A stretch of DNA of 64,000 bases from Alphaproteobacteria bacterium (GTDB taxonomy: Bacteria > Pseudomonadota > Alphaproteobacteria > JANQMY01), in the NCBI GenBank assembly GCA_028289425.1, contig JANQPL010000001.1, positions 124,001 through 188,000 on the forward strand, in the 5' to 3' direction. A program made the translations under genes and the position numbers. The notes under the pieces are model-generated. The model had not been told where the DNA came from, did not search any database, and was given only the letters and a program-made list of their open reading frames with translations. Every line of letters begins with the position of its first letter. Positions within the stretch are counted from its first letter, which is position 1. Below are positions 49,392 to 57,303 of this stretch, piece by piece.

Positions 49392-49604
49392 ATGTGTAAA
49401 AAGGGCCACACAACGTGCACGGACGGATGCGAGATCGTCGTATGCCGAACCTATCAAGAATTGCGGGCACATGGGGTCGACGATCTTGCGGCCTTCTCGT
49501 CTGCGCTCAACGTCTACCGCCTGCGCCATCCATCCCAATCGCGTGCGGAGGCGATCTATTGGGTTTCCGAATGGCTAAGTACGGATGGGGAAATGGTGAA
49601 TTGA
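49392..49604 (+). CDS. Small Cys-rich protein of unknown function
   Basis: A 70-residue protein. The first 18 residues MCKKGHTTCTDGCEIVVC hold Cys2, Cys9, Cys13 and Cys18 plus His6, a plausible metal or cluster site; the rest is a helical segment (ELRAHGVDDLAAFSSALNVY, then SRAEAIYWVSEWL). ATG 49392 has a clear AGGAGAG ribosome site and the gene lies 13 bp behind the ferredoxin, so I consider it real. I do not recognise a family. It may be an accessory or redox partner of the ferredoxin, but no function can be given. Confidence 0.7.
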   Translation: MCKKGHTTCTDGCEIVVCRTYQELRAHGVDDLAAFSSALNVYRLRHPSQSRAEAIYWVSEWLSTDGEMVN

Positions 49605-49644
49605 GCCGCCGCCTACATTCTTTCGAATGCGATTGAAAAAACTA

Positions 49645-49663
49645 TGCGTATCATTATATTGTT
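49645..49663 (+). promoter_or_regulatory. TGCGTATnnTTAT promoter element (copy 2)
   Basis: TGCGTATCATTATATTGTT lies about 35 bp upstream of the amidohydrolase ATG; TATATT at 49654 would be a fitting -10. The same 13-base pattern is seen at 45074 and 57252. GTCACAA follows a few bases downstream, half of the palindrome found at 57221. Confidence 0.55.
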
Positions 49664-49695
49664 TTTCGTCACAACGTTAGGCGAAAGGAACGGCG

Positions 49696-50892
49696 ATGCA
49701 ATACAAGGCGATTTCCGCGGACTCTCATGTAAATGAGCATCCTGAGCTTTTTGTAAAGCGGGTACCTGCAAAATTTAGAGATCGCGCCCCGAAGCTGATC
49801 GATCTCGACAATGGGGGGCAAGCCTGGTCTATCGAAGATGCGCCAGACCCGATTTCCTTCAGTGGCACGGCGGTCAATCACCGGTCTTCCAAGCGCTTCG
49901 ATCGCGCGAATTTCAAGGCCCGCTTTCAAGAATTTAAGGACGGGATCAGCCAGGGCGTACGCTATGAAGATATTCTGCCCGGCTCGTGGGATCCTGCCGC
50001 TCGGTTGAAAGAACAGGACGAAGACAATGTGGATGCGGAGGTTCTTTATTCCAGCCCGCAAGTGTGGGGTGGCGTAAAAGCCATGAAGGATAAAGAGCTG
50101 ACGCTCGCTTGTTTCCGCGCCTACAATGATTGGATGGCTGAGTTTTGCTCGCACAGCCCACACCGTCTTCTTGGCGCCGGCCTTATTCCAACGACGGGCA
50201 TTAAAGATGCGGTCGACGAATTGCGCCGATGCCTGATCGATCTCGATTTGCCGACCGTGGCCTTGGAGAGCTATCCCTCCGGTTCTTATACTGACCCCAC
50301 GCCCGACGACGATTTGTTCTGGGCGACGGCCGAAGAGATCGGCAAACCCATCGGGCTTCATTTCTCGATTAAAGTACCGCAAAATGCCGTCACCGCCTTC
50401 GCCAAAGGCGGCGATGACGTACGCCGCGCGATCGCCAGTGGCCATTTCGGTGTTGTCCTTCAGAACCTAATTCTTGACGGCGTATTCGACCGACATCCGA
50501 CGGTGAAGTTTGTCGGCGCCGAGGTGAACTGTGGTTGGCTGCCCCACTACTTCGACCGGTTCGACGCGAGTTACAAAAGAAATTGGCGGTCCCTCGACCA
50601 GCGTTTGGAATTGCTACCCAGCGAGTATTTCGCGCGCAATGTCTACGTGACCTACATTATCGATCAGGTGGGTGTGAACAATCGCTACATGACCGGGGTC
50701 GACCGCCTTATGTGGTCGAGCGATTTCCCCCATTCGGTCAGCAATTGGCCGATCGATGTAGAACTGGCCCACGCCCAACTTGAAGCGGCAGGGGTGCCCG
50801 ACGATGAATGGGAACGTATGATGTGGCGCACATGCGCGGATCTCTACAATTTGCCCTACGAAACGACGGCGAGCCAGAAGAAGGCCGCGTAG
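49696..50892 (+). CDS. ACMSD-type amidohydrolase (amidohydrolase_2 family)
   Basis: A 398-residue TIM-barrel protein. Metal ligands appear complete: Asp9 and His11 in ISADSHVNE, a barrel His in IGLHFSI, VGAEVNCGWLPHYFDRFD on strand six and the Asp of MWSSDFPHSVSNWP. Members decarboxylate or hydrolyse ring compounds and diketones using a divalent metal. It follows the Cys-rich gene by 91 bp with its own TGCGTATnnTTAT promoter element. The metal-less paralogue at 46843 raises the possibility of an active/inactive pair acting together. AAAGGA precedes the ATG. Confidence 0.92.
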   Translation: MQYKAISADSHVNEHPELFVKRVPAKFRDRAPKLIDLDNGGQAWSIEDAPDPISFSGTAVNHRSSKRFDRANFKARFQEFKDGISQGVRYEDILPGSWDPAARLKEQDEDNVDAEVLYSSPQVWGGVKAMKDKELTLACFRAYNDWMAEFCSHSPHRLLGAGLIPTTGIKDAVDELRRCLIDLDLPTVALESYPSGSYTDPTPDDDLFWATAEEIGKPIGLHFSIKVPQNAVTAFAKGGDDVRRAIASGHFGVVLQNLILDGVFDRHPTVKFVGAEVNCGWLPHYFDRFDASYKRNWRSLDQRLELLPSEYFARNVYVTYIIDQVGVNNRYMTGVDRLMWSSDFPHSVSNWPIDVELAHAQLEAAGVPDDEWERMMWRTCADLYNLPYETTASQKKAA

Positions 50893-51040
50893 CTTCTAGT
50901 TTCCAAACAAGTTGCACTCTTGCTTCACTAAGGTGAATGCAAACGATCCCCTCGGTGTGCTTGACAGTCGGGCATTTGCCGCCTTAGTGATGAACGCGGG
51001 TGACGGCTCTATTGTGGGTTGCGATGGGTCTTCTCCGATG

Positions 51041-51865
51041 ATGTCGCGGTGCGGAGAGGGGGCCGATTTGCAAAAAGACAGTCAAGGCAAAGTGCGGAAG
51101 AATGCACTCCGCGCGCCGGCGGATCCGCCGGCGAGCCGGACGACACATCGCTTACTCAAAGCCTCTGAGCTTGTCGCCCGCGAGATCGTGGCGGATATCG
51201 CCAACCGAGAATTACAACCCGACGATACTTTGCCGCCCGAGGCCAAGATGCTGCAGCAATACGGTGTCGGGCGCGCTACCCTGCGCGAAGCTATCCGCCT
51301 TCTCGAATCACAGGGCCTCATCAGTATCAAGCAGGGCCCACGCGGCGGACCCGTGGTGGGAACAGCCAGTGGGGAGAACCTGGCCCGGGTCACGACTTTA
51401 TTTTATGGTTTAGCTGGGGCTACCTATAACGATCTCACTGAAGCGACGTTGCTCTTCGAACCGCTCGCGGCCGAGATGGCGGCGCGCGCAACAAAAACTC
51501 AAGCAGAAAAATCGTATCTTTCGGAAATTGCCAGTTTCGGCATCGACCTTTCCGAGGACGGCCGGTCGAAGGAAATCAAGCTGCGCGACTTCCATCGATT
51601 TGTCATTGAGCTTTCCCGCAATCCGATCGTCGGCTTAATCTGCGAGTCCTTGTCCCAAATCTGTACTGAACATCTACTGAACAATACGGATATTACGCCG
51701 TTTCAAGATACAGCCATGAAGGATCACAAGGCGATAGCGGCCGCCATACTTGCCGGACGCGCCGCTAGCGCGAGGAAACTCGCCTACGACCATAATCTGA
51801 GGCTGGTCGAGCACTGCCGAAACAACGTACCCGGCCTGCTTGACCAATTGGTGGAGTGGCGCTGA
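51041..51865 (+). CDS. GntR-family regulator, FadR/FCD subfamily
   Basis: About 274 residues: winged helix-turn-helix (LVAREIVADIANRELQPDD, QYGVGRATLREAIRLLESQG) and an FCD ligand domain with the metal/acid-binding residues DFHRFVIEL and MKDHKAIAAAILAGR followed by AYDHNLR. FCD regulators respond to carboxylates or acyl-CoAs. The start is unsure: ATG 51041 lacks a ribosome site, while TTG 51068 has GGAGAGGGGG just before it and would remove nine residues; the open frame reaches back to 50912. It lies in the middle of the island and is the only regulator gene there, so it is the leading candidate for the TGCGTATnnTTAT and other AT-rich sites. Confidence 0.88.
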   Translation: MSRCGEGADLQKDSQGKVRKNALRAPADPPASRTTHRLLKASELVAREIVADIANRELQPDDTLPPEAKMLQQYGVGRATLREAIRLLESQGLISIKQGPRGGPVVGTASGENLARVTTLFYGLAGATYNDLTEATLLFEPLAAEMAARATKTQAEKSYLSEIASFGIDLSEDGRSKEIKLRDFHRFVIELSRNPIVGLICESLSQICTEHLLNNTDITPFQDTAMKDHKAIAAAILAGRAASARKLAYDHNLRLVEHCRNNVPGLLDQLVEWR

Positions 51866-52065
51866 TCGCAGAGGCGCAACAATTGTGATCGTTGCGACCA
51901 CAGATCGTTGGTAACCGCTTCGACCACATAGAGGTTGTGTTGCCGAAAGAACATCGTCTTTACAACCACGTATTCCGGAAACGCCAGAATTCTGCCGAGC
52001 ACGTACGATCGTTGCAAAATTGCACCCATCCTCCCGAAAAACTATCCGCATAGTTGTCAGCATTA

Positions 52066-52093
52066 TTGACATGATCATGCGCATGGTTATCAT
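52066..52093 (+). promoter_or_regulatory. Probable promoter of the third TonB receptor
   Basis: TTGACA (52066-52071), 16 bases and TATCAT (52088-52093). The spacer contains the palindrome CATGCGCATG (52076-52085) and a TGCGCATGGTTAT version of the island element (52078-52090). The leader to the ATG at 52300 would be about 200 bases. Confidence 0.6.
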
Positions 52094-52218
52094 CAAATGC
52101 ACAAAAAGATGACCAGGAGCGAAACGCAACATTAGTAGTTTTCGGGGCGGCGCGGGAAGGAACACCAAATCATCATTACTCGGAATATTCCGTCACGCGC
52201 ACGGCCGCAACAAGACTG

Positions 52219-52269
52219 TGTAGGTGTCCCCGCTTCTGAGGGCACCGCCAGTTTATCAGTACACCTGCA
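52219..52269 (+). promoter_or_regulatory. Stem-loop in the leader of the third TonB receptor
   Basis: TGTAGGTGT (52219-52227) can pair over nine bases, with one G-U pair, with ACACCTGCA (52261-52269), closing a 33-base loop. It lies 30 bases before the start codon and just before the ribosome site. I do not recognise a riboswitch class; a B12 box is not seen. Confidence 0.35.
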
Positions 52270-52299
52270 ACGTTAGGGAGCAAAGGGAGGGACTGTTGA

Positions 52300-54597
52300 A
52301 TGTCCAATCGTGCATTCGAAAGACAAAACAAATTCGGAAACCTTTGGGGCAGAAGGCCGGGCCGCACACGCGGTAGGTTCTGGACACTATCAAAATCACA
52401 CGCGTCAGCATTGGCACTCGCCGTCGGAGCGATACCAATGTTCGCTATCGATGTCGCCATCGCATCAATGGATGAGATTATCGTAACCGCGACCCGGCGC
52501 GAGGAGTCCATTCAAGACGTTCCCATCGCGGTGAGCGCGTTTGACGGCGACTTCATCGAAAACGCTCGGATACAAACTTTTGATGACGTACTTTCGCTCA
52601 TTCCGGGCGCCGTTTTCTTTGACATCACCGGGTCGAACGGTTCTTTCCCATCTATGCGCGGTAGTGCGTTTACAGACGATTCGCCGGCGGCCGACTTGCC
52701 AGTCGCCTTTTTCATTGACGACGTCTATGCGGGCTCGGGATCGGCATTCAACACAGACTTCTATGATATTGAACAGGTCGCCGTGTTGCGCGGGCCGCAA
52801 GGAACGACTTTCGGCCGAAATGTGGTAGGCGGTGCCATTCAGATCACGACGCGGAAACCGGAGCTGGGTGAACGCAGCGCTGAGCTTACCGTCGGCGGCC
52901 GCAACCGGCCCGGCTTCGAAGCACGCGGGTTTGTGAACCAGCCGATTAATGATCGGCTGGCCGCCCGGGTATCGTTCCAGCAGCGGCGCGTGGATGGCCA
53001 CACATTCAACGAAACCACCGGCAATGATGTCGGCGAGATCGATGTCTGGAGCGTACGCGCCCAAGCACTTTATCAAGCATCGAGTGCGTTGGATGTTTTG
53101 GTCTCGGGCAGCTATTCCCGCGACACTTCCAAGGGACTGCCGAGGGATCTCATCATCCGTGGTGCTCAACCCTCTCTACTCCCGGTCGGACCGACCGGAC
53201 TCGCCCTCAACCCGGATCCGCGCGTCGTCAATAACAACGAAGACGGCTTTACGGACCGGTATACTTGGGCAGGCCAGATTCGCCTGGATTGGAACACCTC
53301 TTGGGGCAATCTTGTATCGATCACCGCCGGACGCGGATTTGAAGGCGGCTCGGCTGAAGACGTGGCGGCAGGTCCCCTGCCGGAACTTCTCGGCAAGCTT
53401 GACTTCCAAGACGAGGCCCAATTCACGCAGGAAGTACGTCTCGTGTCGCCCGGCGATGGACGAGCGATCGACTATGTGTTCGGTGTCTTCTTCTTGAAAG
53501 CCTCGGCCCAGCGGACGGAAAATAATCCGTTTATTCCCATCCCGGGCACGGTTCTTGCGTCGTTGACGCCACCGATTGTCGGTTCCACGCACCAGCAAAT
53601 AGATACCCTCAGTGTTGCGCCGTTCGGTGAATTGGTATGGAACGCAACCGACTGGCTTGCCTTGCGGGCGGGTATTCGATTTACGTATGAAGACAAGGAA
53701 GGCGAGATCGAACACTTCAACGATCCCAATCCCTTCACGGGTCCTGTCTTCACGGTGCCAATTTCCGAAAGTTGGACCGCCACGACGCCACGCTTCGGTT
53801 TGGAGATTTCGCCAACGGACGACATCTTGCTGTACGGCACCATCTCTAAGGGCTTCAAGAGCGGCGGTTGGTCATTGAACAACGCTACACCGGCAACCGC
53901 CCAACAACCGTTCGACCCCGAAGAAGTATGGAGCTATGAAGTGGGTGTTCGGACCGAATGGTTCGACAATCGGATAACCTTTAACGGCACAGCGTTCTTA
54001 GCCGAGACCAATGATCTGCAGATTCGACAGTGGGACGGTGTCGCCACCTTCCTCACCACGAATGCGGCCAAAGTGGAAGCTAAGGGCATAGAGCTGGAGT
54101 TGTTCGCTCAGCCGACGGACGAATTCGGTTTTGGTGTCGTCTACGGCTATACGGACTCCCGCTTCGACAGCTTCCCGAATTGCGCCGTCGGCGTCGACTG
54201 CGATGGCAACCGTGTTCCGTACGTGCCTTTGCACACGGCAACCGTATATGGTCAGTACGCGACGCCACTTCCAAACTTGGACGCAACTTTGTCGTTCCGG
54301 GCGGAGTATAACTTTAACAGTGAGTATCGGCTGAACGACCTGAACAATGTCGCGACACGCAATCAGACAAAGCGGGATGCCTACGTCAACGCGTTCATGA
54401 CTTATGAACCGGACCATGGCGATTGGAGCCTGTCCTTGTGGGGTCGCAATATTCTGGATGACGAAGCGATCTCGGGATCCAGCAACTTCTCCATCTTCCA
54501 CTATTCCGCCGCTGAAATCGCTGCAGGCAATCAGGCTTTCCGGGCCGTTTATGATACGCCGAGACAATGGGGCGGTTCAGTGAGTTTCCGCTTCTAA
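52300..54597 (+). CDS. TonB-dependent outer-membrane receptor
   Basis: A 765-residue receptor with a long charged N-terminus before the signal hydrophobic stretch (ASALALAVGAIPMFAIDVAI), TonB box MDEIIVTATRREE, plug domain with VLRGPQGTTFGRNVVGGAI, barrel strands such as YGTISKGFKSGGW, and C-terminal GGSVSFRF. GGGAGGGA lies about eight bases before the ATG. The plug residues differ clearly from the receptors at 1 and 24965, so a different ligand form is likely. The long structured leader and a promoter overlapping the island element suggest tight control. It is followed by two hairpins and then an MFS carrier, which gives an outer- plus inner-membrane import pair. Confidence 0.95.
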   Translation: MSNRAFERQNKFGNLWGRRPGRTRGRFWTLSKSHASALALAVGAIPMFAIDVAIASMDEIIVTATRREESIQDVPIAVSAFDGDFIENARIQTFDDVLSLIPGAVFFDITGSNGSFPSMRGSAFTDDSPAADLPVAFFIDDVYAGSGSAFNTDFYDIEQVAVLRGPQGTTFGRNVVGGAIQITTRKPELGERSAELTVGGRNRPGFEARGFVNQPINDRLAARVSFQQRRVDGHTFNETTGNDVGEIDVWSVRAQALYQASSALDVLVSGSYSRDTSKGLPRDLIIRGAQPSLLPVGPTGLALNPDPRVVNNNEDGFTDRYTWAGQIRLDWNTSWGNLVSITAGRGFEGGSAEDVAAGPLPELLGKLDFQDEAQFTQEVRLVSPGDGRAIDYVFGVFFLKASAQRTENNPFIPIPGTVLASLTPPIVGSTHQQIDTLSVAPFGELVWNATDWLALRAGIRFTYEDKEGEIEHFNDPNPFTGPVFTVPISESWTATTPRFGLEISPTDDILLYGTISKGFKSGGWSLNNATPATAQQPFDPEEVWSYEVGVRTEWFDNRITFNGTAFLAETNDLQIRQWDGVATFLTTNAAKVEAKGIELELFAQPTDEFGFGVVYGYTDSRFDSFPNCAVGVDCDGNRVPYVPLHTATVYGQYATPLPNLDATLSFRAEYNFNSEYRLNDLNNVATRNQTKRDAYVNAFMTYEPDHGDWSLSLWGRNILDDEAISGSSNFSIFHYSAAEIAAGNQAFRAVYDTPRQWGGSVSFRF

Positions 54598-54617
54598 GAA
54601 TCGGTAATGTTCCTCCC

Positions 54618-54650
54618 CGCGCCCCTCGACCAGCGGTGTTGAGGGGCGCG
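54618..54650 (+). terminator. GC-rich hairpin after the TonB receptor gene
   Basis: CGCGCCCCTCGAC pairs with GTTGAGGGGCGCG over 13 positions, one of them G-U, around a seven-base loop. It starts 21 bases after the stop codon. There is no T tract, so termination may be partial. Confidence 0.6.
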
Positions 54651-54659
54651 CAACTAGAC

Positions 54660-54692
54660 GGGCCGCACAAAGACCTTAAGAATGTGCGGCCC
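54660..54692 (+). terminator. Second hairpin, possible attenuator before the MFS gene
   Basis: GGGCCGCACA (54660-54669) pairs perfectly with TGTGCGGCCC (54683-54692) around a 13-base loop. It follows the first hairpin by nine bases and precedes the MFS start by 61, so the two may together lower read-through from the receptor into the carrier gene. Confidence 0.55.
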
Positions 54693-54753
54693 AATTTCAC
54701 GAGACCGTACCTGTCCTTCGGCGGACAGATTAAATGATCAGGTATTGCGACCG

Positions 54754-56178
54754 ATGAAGGCCCCCGCGCCCGATGACATCACCCCCAGCTATCGATGGTA
54801 TGTCCTTGGCATATTGACGGTCGTCTACATATTCAATCTGGTTGATCGTAGTATCCTGGCAATACTGCAAGAGCCGATCAAAGAAGAATTGGGGCTTTCC
54901 GATACGCAATTGGGAGCGTTGACCGGGCTCGCTTTCGGACTCTTTTATTCAACATTGGCGGTTCCGATCGCGATTCTTGCGGACCGCACGGTTCGAAAGA
55001 CAGTCGTGGCCGGCGCTCTTGCCCTGTGGAGTTTGGCGACGGCCTTGTGCGGTGTCGCGACCAACTTTCTCACTTTGCTGATCTTCCGCATAGGTGTTGG
55101 CGTTGGCGAGGCGGGCGGCGTGCCACCGTCAGTCTCAATTCTCTCCGATTATTTTCCGCGCGCAAAACGCGCGACAGCCATGGCGATTTATGGCATCGGG
55201 CCGCCCCTCGGCCTCGCATTCGGCATGTTCGCAGGGGGGTGGCTGAATGAAACTTTAGGATGGCGGGTTGCTTTTTTTCTCATCGGGATTGCCGGCGTGA
55301 TTTTGGCCCCTATCGTGTATCTAACCGTCAAAGAGTTGCCCCGCGGGTACGCCGACCGGCTGGAGGGCGCGCCGGTGCCAGAAGAAGCGCCCTCACCCAG
55401 TTTTCGTCAGGCGGTGGACACCCTTTGGGCCCTAAGATCATTCCGCCATCTCTTATGGGCCGGTGCAACACACGCACTCGCCACCTACTCGGTGATGAGT
55501 TGGAATCCATCGTTTTACATCCGCGTGCACGAACTCGGCACTGCGGAAGCGGGCATGTATCTCGCATTACTTGTGGGCGGTGCCGGCATCATCGGAACTT
55601 TCCTTGGAGGTGTGATCTCCGACCGATTGGGAAATGCCGATGTGCGCTGGTACATGTGGATCCCGGGCATTGCCATGGCGGCGTTCGTGCCTGCGGCATT
55701 CCTACAGTACTGGGTCGCAGATCCATATGTGTCCTTTGCCGTGGCCTTCATTCCCTACTTGCTCTCGCCACTTTATATCGGCCCCTATCTTGCGACCGCG
55801 CAGTCTTTGGCCAATCCGGAAATCCGCTCGCTCACACAAGCAATCGTGCTCATGGTCTACAACATAATCGGCCTTTCCTTAGGGCCCATGATGACCGGCG
55901 CCTTAAGCGACACATTCACCAACAACTATGGATGGGGTGCTGACGGATTGCGTTATGCGCTCATGATCATGATCTTGTTCAATCTTTGGTCTGCTGTTCA
56001 TTTCTATTGGGGCTCCAAATATCTGCATGACGACCTGAATCGGGACCGCAGCGGCGAAATTGCCAAAGCACCAACGCCGGCCGCCGCTACCACCGCCAAA
56101 CCAAGTTCGCTTCAAGCCGAAAGCTTGAAAAAGGAAACTCAAGATGACAGCAGACTTAAAGATCGGGATCTGTCTTAG
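54754..56178 (+). CDS. MFS transporter, spinster-like family
   Basis: A 474-residue carrier: VYIFNLVDRSILAILQEPIK in helix 1, AILADRTVRKTVVAGAL between helices 2 and 3 and GVGVGEAGGVPPSVSILSDY in helix 4, the same family marks as the carrier at 34315. The C-terminal 40 residues are hydrophilic and Ala/Thr/Lys-rich, overlapping the next gene. ATG 54754 is chosen to match the family; the ribosome site is weak. It probably imports the compound delivered by the TonB receptor upstream or exports a product. Its 3' end overlaps the LLM start by 35 bp, indicating co-translation. Confidence 0.93.
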   Translation: MKAPAPDDITPSYRWYVLGILTVVYIFNLVDRSILAILQEPIKEELGLSDTQLGALTGLAFGLFYSTLAVPIAILADRTVRKTVVAGALALWSLATALCGVATNFLTLLIFRIGVGVGEAGGVPPSVSILSDYFPRAKRATAMAIYGIGPPLGLAFGMFAGGWLNETLGWRVAFFLIGIAGVILAPIVYLTVKELPRGYADRLEGAPVPEEAPSPSFRQAVDTLWALRSFRHLLWAGATHALATYSVMSWNPSFYIRVHELGTAEAGMYLALLVGGAGIIGTFLGGVISDRLGNADVRWYMWIPGIAMAAFVPAAFLQYWVADPYVSFAVAFIPYLLSPLYIGPYLATAQSLANPEIRSLTQAIVLMVYNIIGLSLGPMMTGALSDTFTNNYGWGADGLRYALMIMILFNLWSAVHFYWGSKYLHDDLNRDRSGEIAKAPTPAAATTAKPSSLQAESLKKETQDDSRLKDRDLS

Positions 56179-57199
56179 ATTCAAGAATCCCGAACCTTGG
56201 CATCGCGATTGGCGGGACGTCTATCAAGCGCATCTCGACTACGGCGCGCGGGCCGAAGCATTGGGGTTCGACGGGATTTGGGTACCCGAACATCACTGTG
56301 TGCCATCGGGATACAATCCCGCCCCGCTTGTGGCGCTCACCGCCTTGTCCCAGGTGACGTCCAAAATACAACTGGGCACCCAGCCCCTGCTGATCCCGCT
56401 CCACAATCCAATCCTGGCCGCCGAGGAGGCGGCCGTCCTGGACGTATTGTCCGGCGGGCGCCTCATAATAGGCGTGGGTGCCGGCTACCGGCCGGGAGAC
56501 TTTCGCGCGCTCGGAAAAGACCGAAGTGAGCGCGGCGGCCGCATGGACGAAGTGCTGCCGCTTTTCATAAAGGCGCTGGCCGCGCGAGAGCCCTTCGATT
56601 TTTCCGGACGCTTTTATTCCGTGAGCGGCGTGCAACTAAGCCCGCCTCCGGTGCAGACACCCCATCCTGAAATTCAGTATACGGCACGCTCAGCAGTAGC
56701 GGCCAAACGGGCGGCACGGCTGGGCCTTTCGCTCAATGTGCTAGCCCAACCCAACGTCCCTAAACTGGGCCCACTCGTCGCCGAGACAGCTGCCACGGCA
56801 GGTCACGACCCGGCAAAGATCGGCGTGTCGCTTTTACGCGGCGGATTTCTAGGGAAGAACCGGGAACAGGCGGTCGAAGCTGTGCGTCCCTATCATGAAT
56901 GGGACGTGCAAGAATATGACGAATGGCAAGCCGAGGCGCCGGACCCCGACGACGTGCGCTTGCTTGAAGAACGCAAGGCAAAAGCAAAATCGCGACAAAG
57001 CGAACCGCCTCCCGGCCATTTTACACCCGAGGAGTGGATATCCGCGGTCGCGTCCGATGCGGCCGCCATTAAGGCCGTCGGACTGAAGCCCGGCTGGGTT
57101 AACGTCACCTTGTGGCCGCCCGGCATGCCGCTTGCCCAGGCGTTGGATTGTCTAGAGCAATTCGCCGAAGAGGTTTTGCCGCACCTTCGCACGGCATAA
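56144..57199 (+). CDS. Luciferase-like (LLM) oxidoreductase
   Basis: A 351-residue LLM protein: GFDGIWVPEHHCVPSGYNPA, QLGTQPLLIPLHNPILAAEE, LSGGRLIIGVGAGYRPGDF, and a C-terminal extension beyond the usual barrel with EEWISAVASDAAAIKA. The pattern is close to F420/FMN-dependent monooxygenases of the TIGR03619/alkane-sulfonate group. The ATG lies within the MFS gene, seven bases after AAGGAA, so its translation depends on the carrier's. The reaction could be a Baeyer-Villiger-like or hydroxylating step, not decidable here. The next gene is a P450. Confidence 0.9.
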   Translation: MTADLKIGICLRFKNPEPWHRDWRDVYQAHLDYGARAEALGFDGIWVPEHHCVPSGYNPAPLVALTALSQVTSKIQLGTQPLLIPLHNPILAAEEAAVLDVLSGGRLIIGVGAGYRPGDFRALGKDRSERGGRMDEVLPLFIKALAAREPFDFSGRFYSVSGVQLSPPPVQTPHPEIQYTARSAVAAKRAARLGLSLNVLAQPNVPKLGPLVAETAATAGHDPAKIGVSLLRGGFLGKNREQAVEAVRPYHEWDVQEYDEWQAEAPDPDDVRLLEERKAKAKSRQSEPPPGHFTPEEWISAVASDAAAIKAVGLKPGWVNVTLWPPGMPLAQALDCLEQFAEEVLPHLRTA

Positions 57200-57220
57200 T
57201 CCGCTTGCGGACAGCCTCTC

Positions 57221-57267
57221 TTGTGACGTCACAAAAGATAAGCCATAATAATGCGTATGTTTATAAT
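57221..57267 (+). promoter_or_regulatory. Promoter region of the second P450: palindrome plus TGCGTATnnTTAT element (copy 3)
   Basis: TTGTGACGTCACAA (57221-57234) is a perfect 14-base palindrome. TGCGTATGTTTATAATAGT follows at 57252; TATAAT at 57262-57267 is a good -10, placing transcription start about 30 bases before the P450 ATG. No -35 consensus is visible, which suits an activator-dependent promoter. Confidence 0.6.
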
Positions 57268-57303
57268 AGTTAGTACTGACGCATTTTGAAGCGGGGCCGC
57301 GAT

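Noticed and set aside
52100-52299. Cobalamin riboswitch in the TonB-3 leader
   Set aside because: No B12-box-like sequence was found and the visible stem does not fit that fold.
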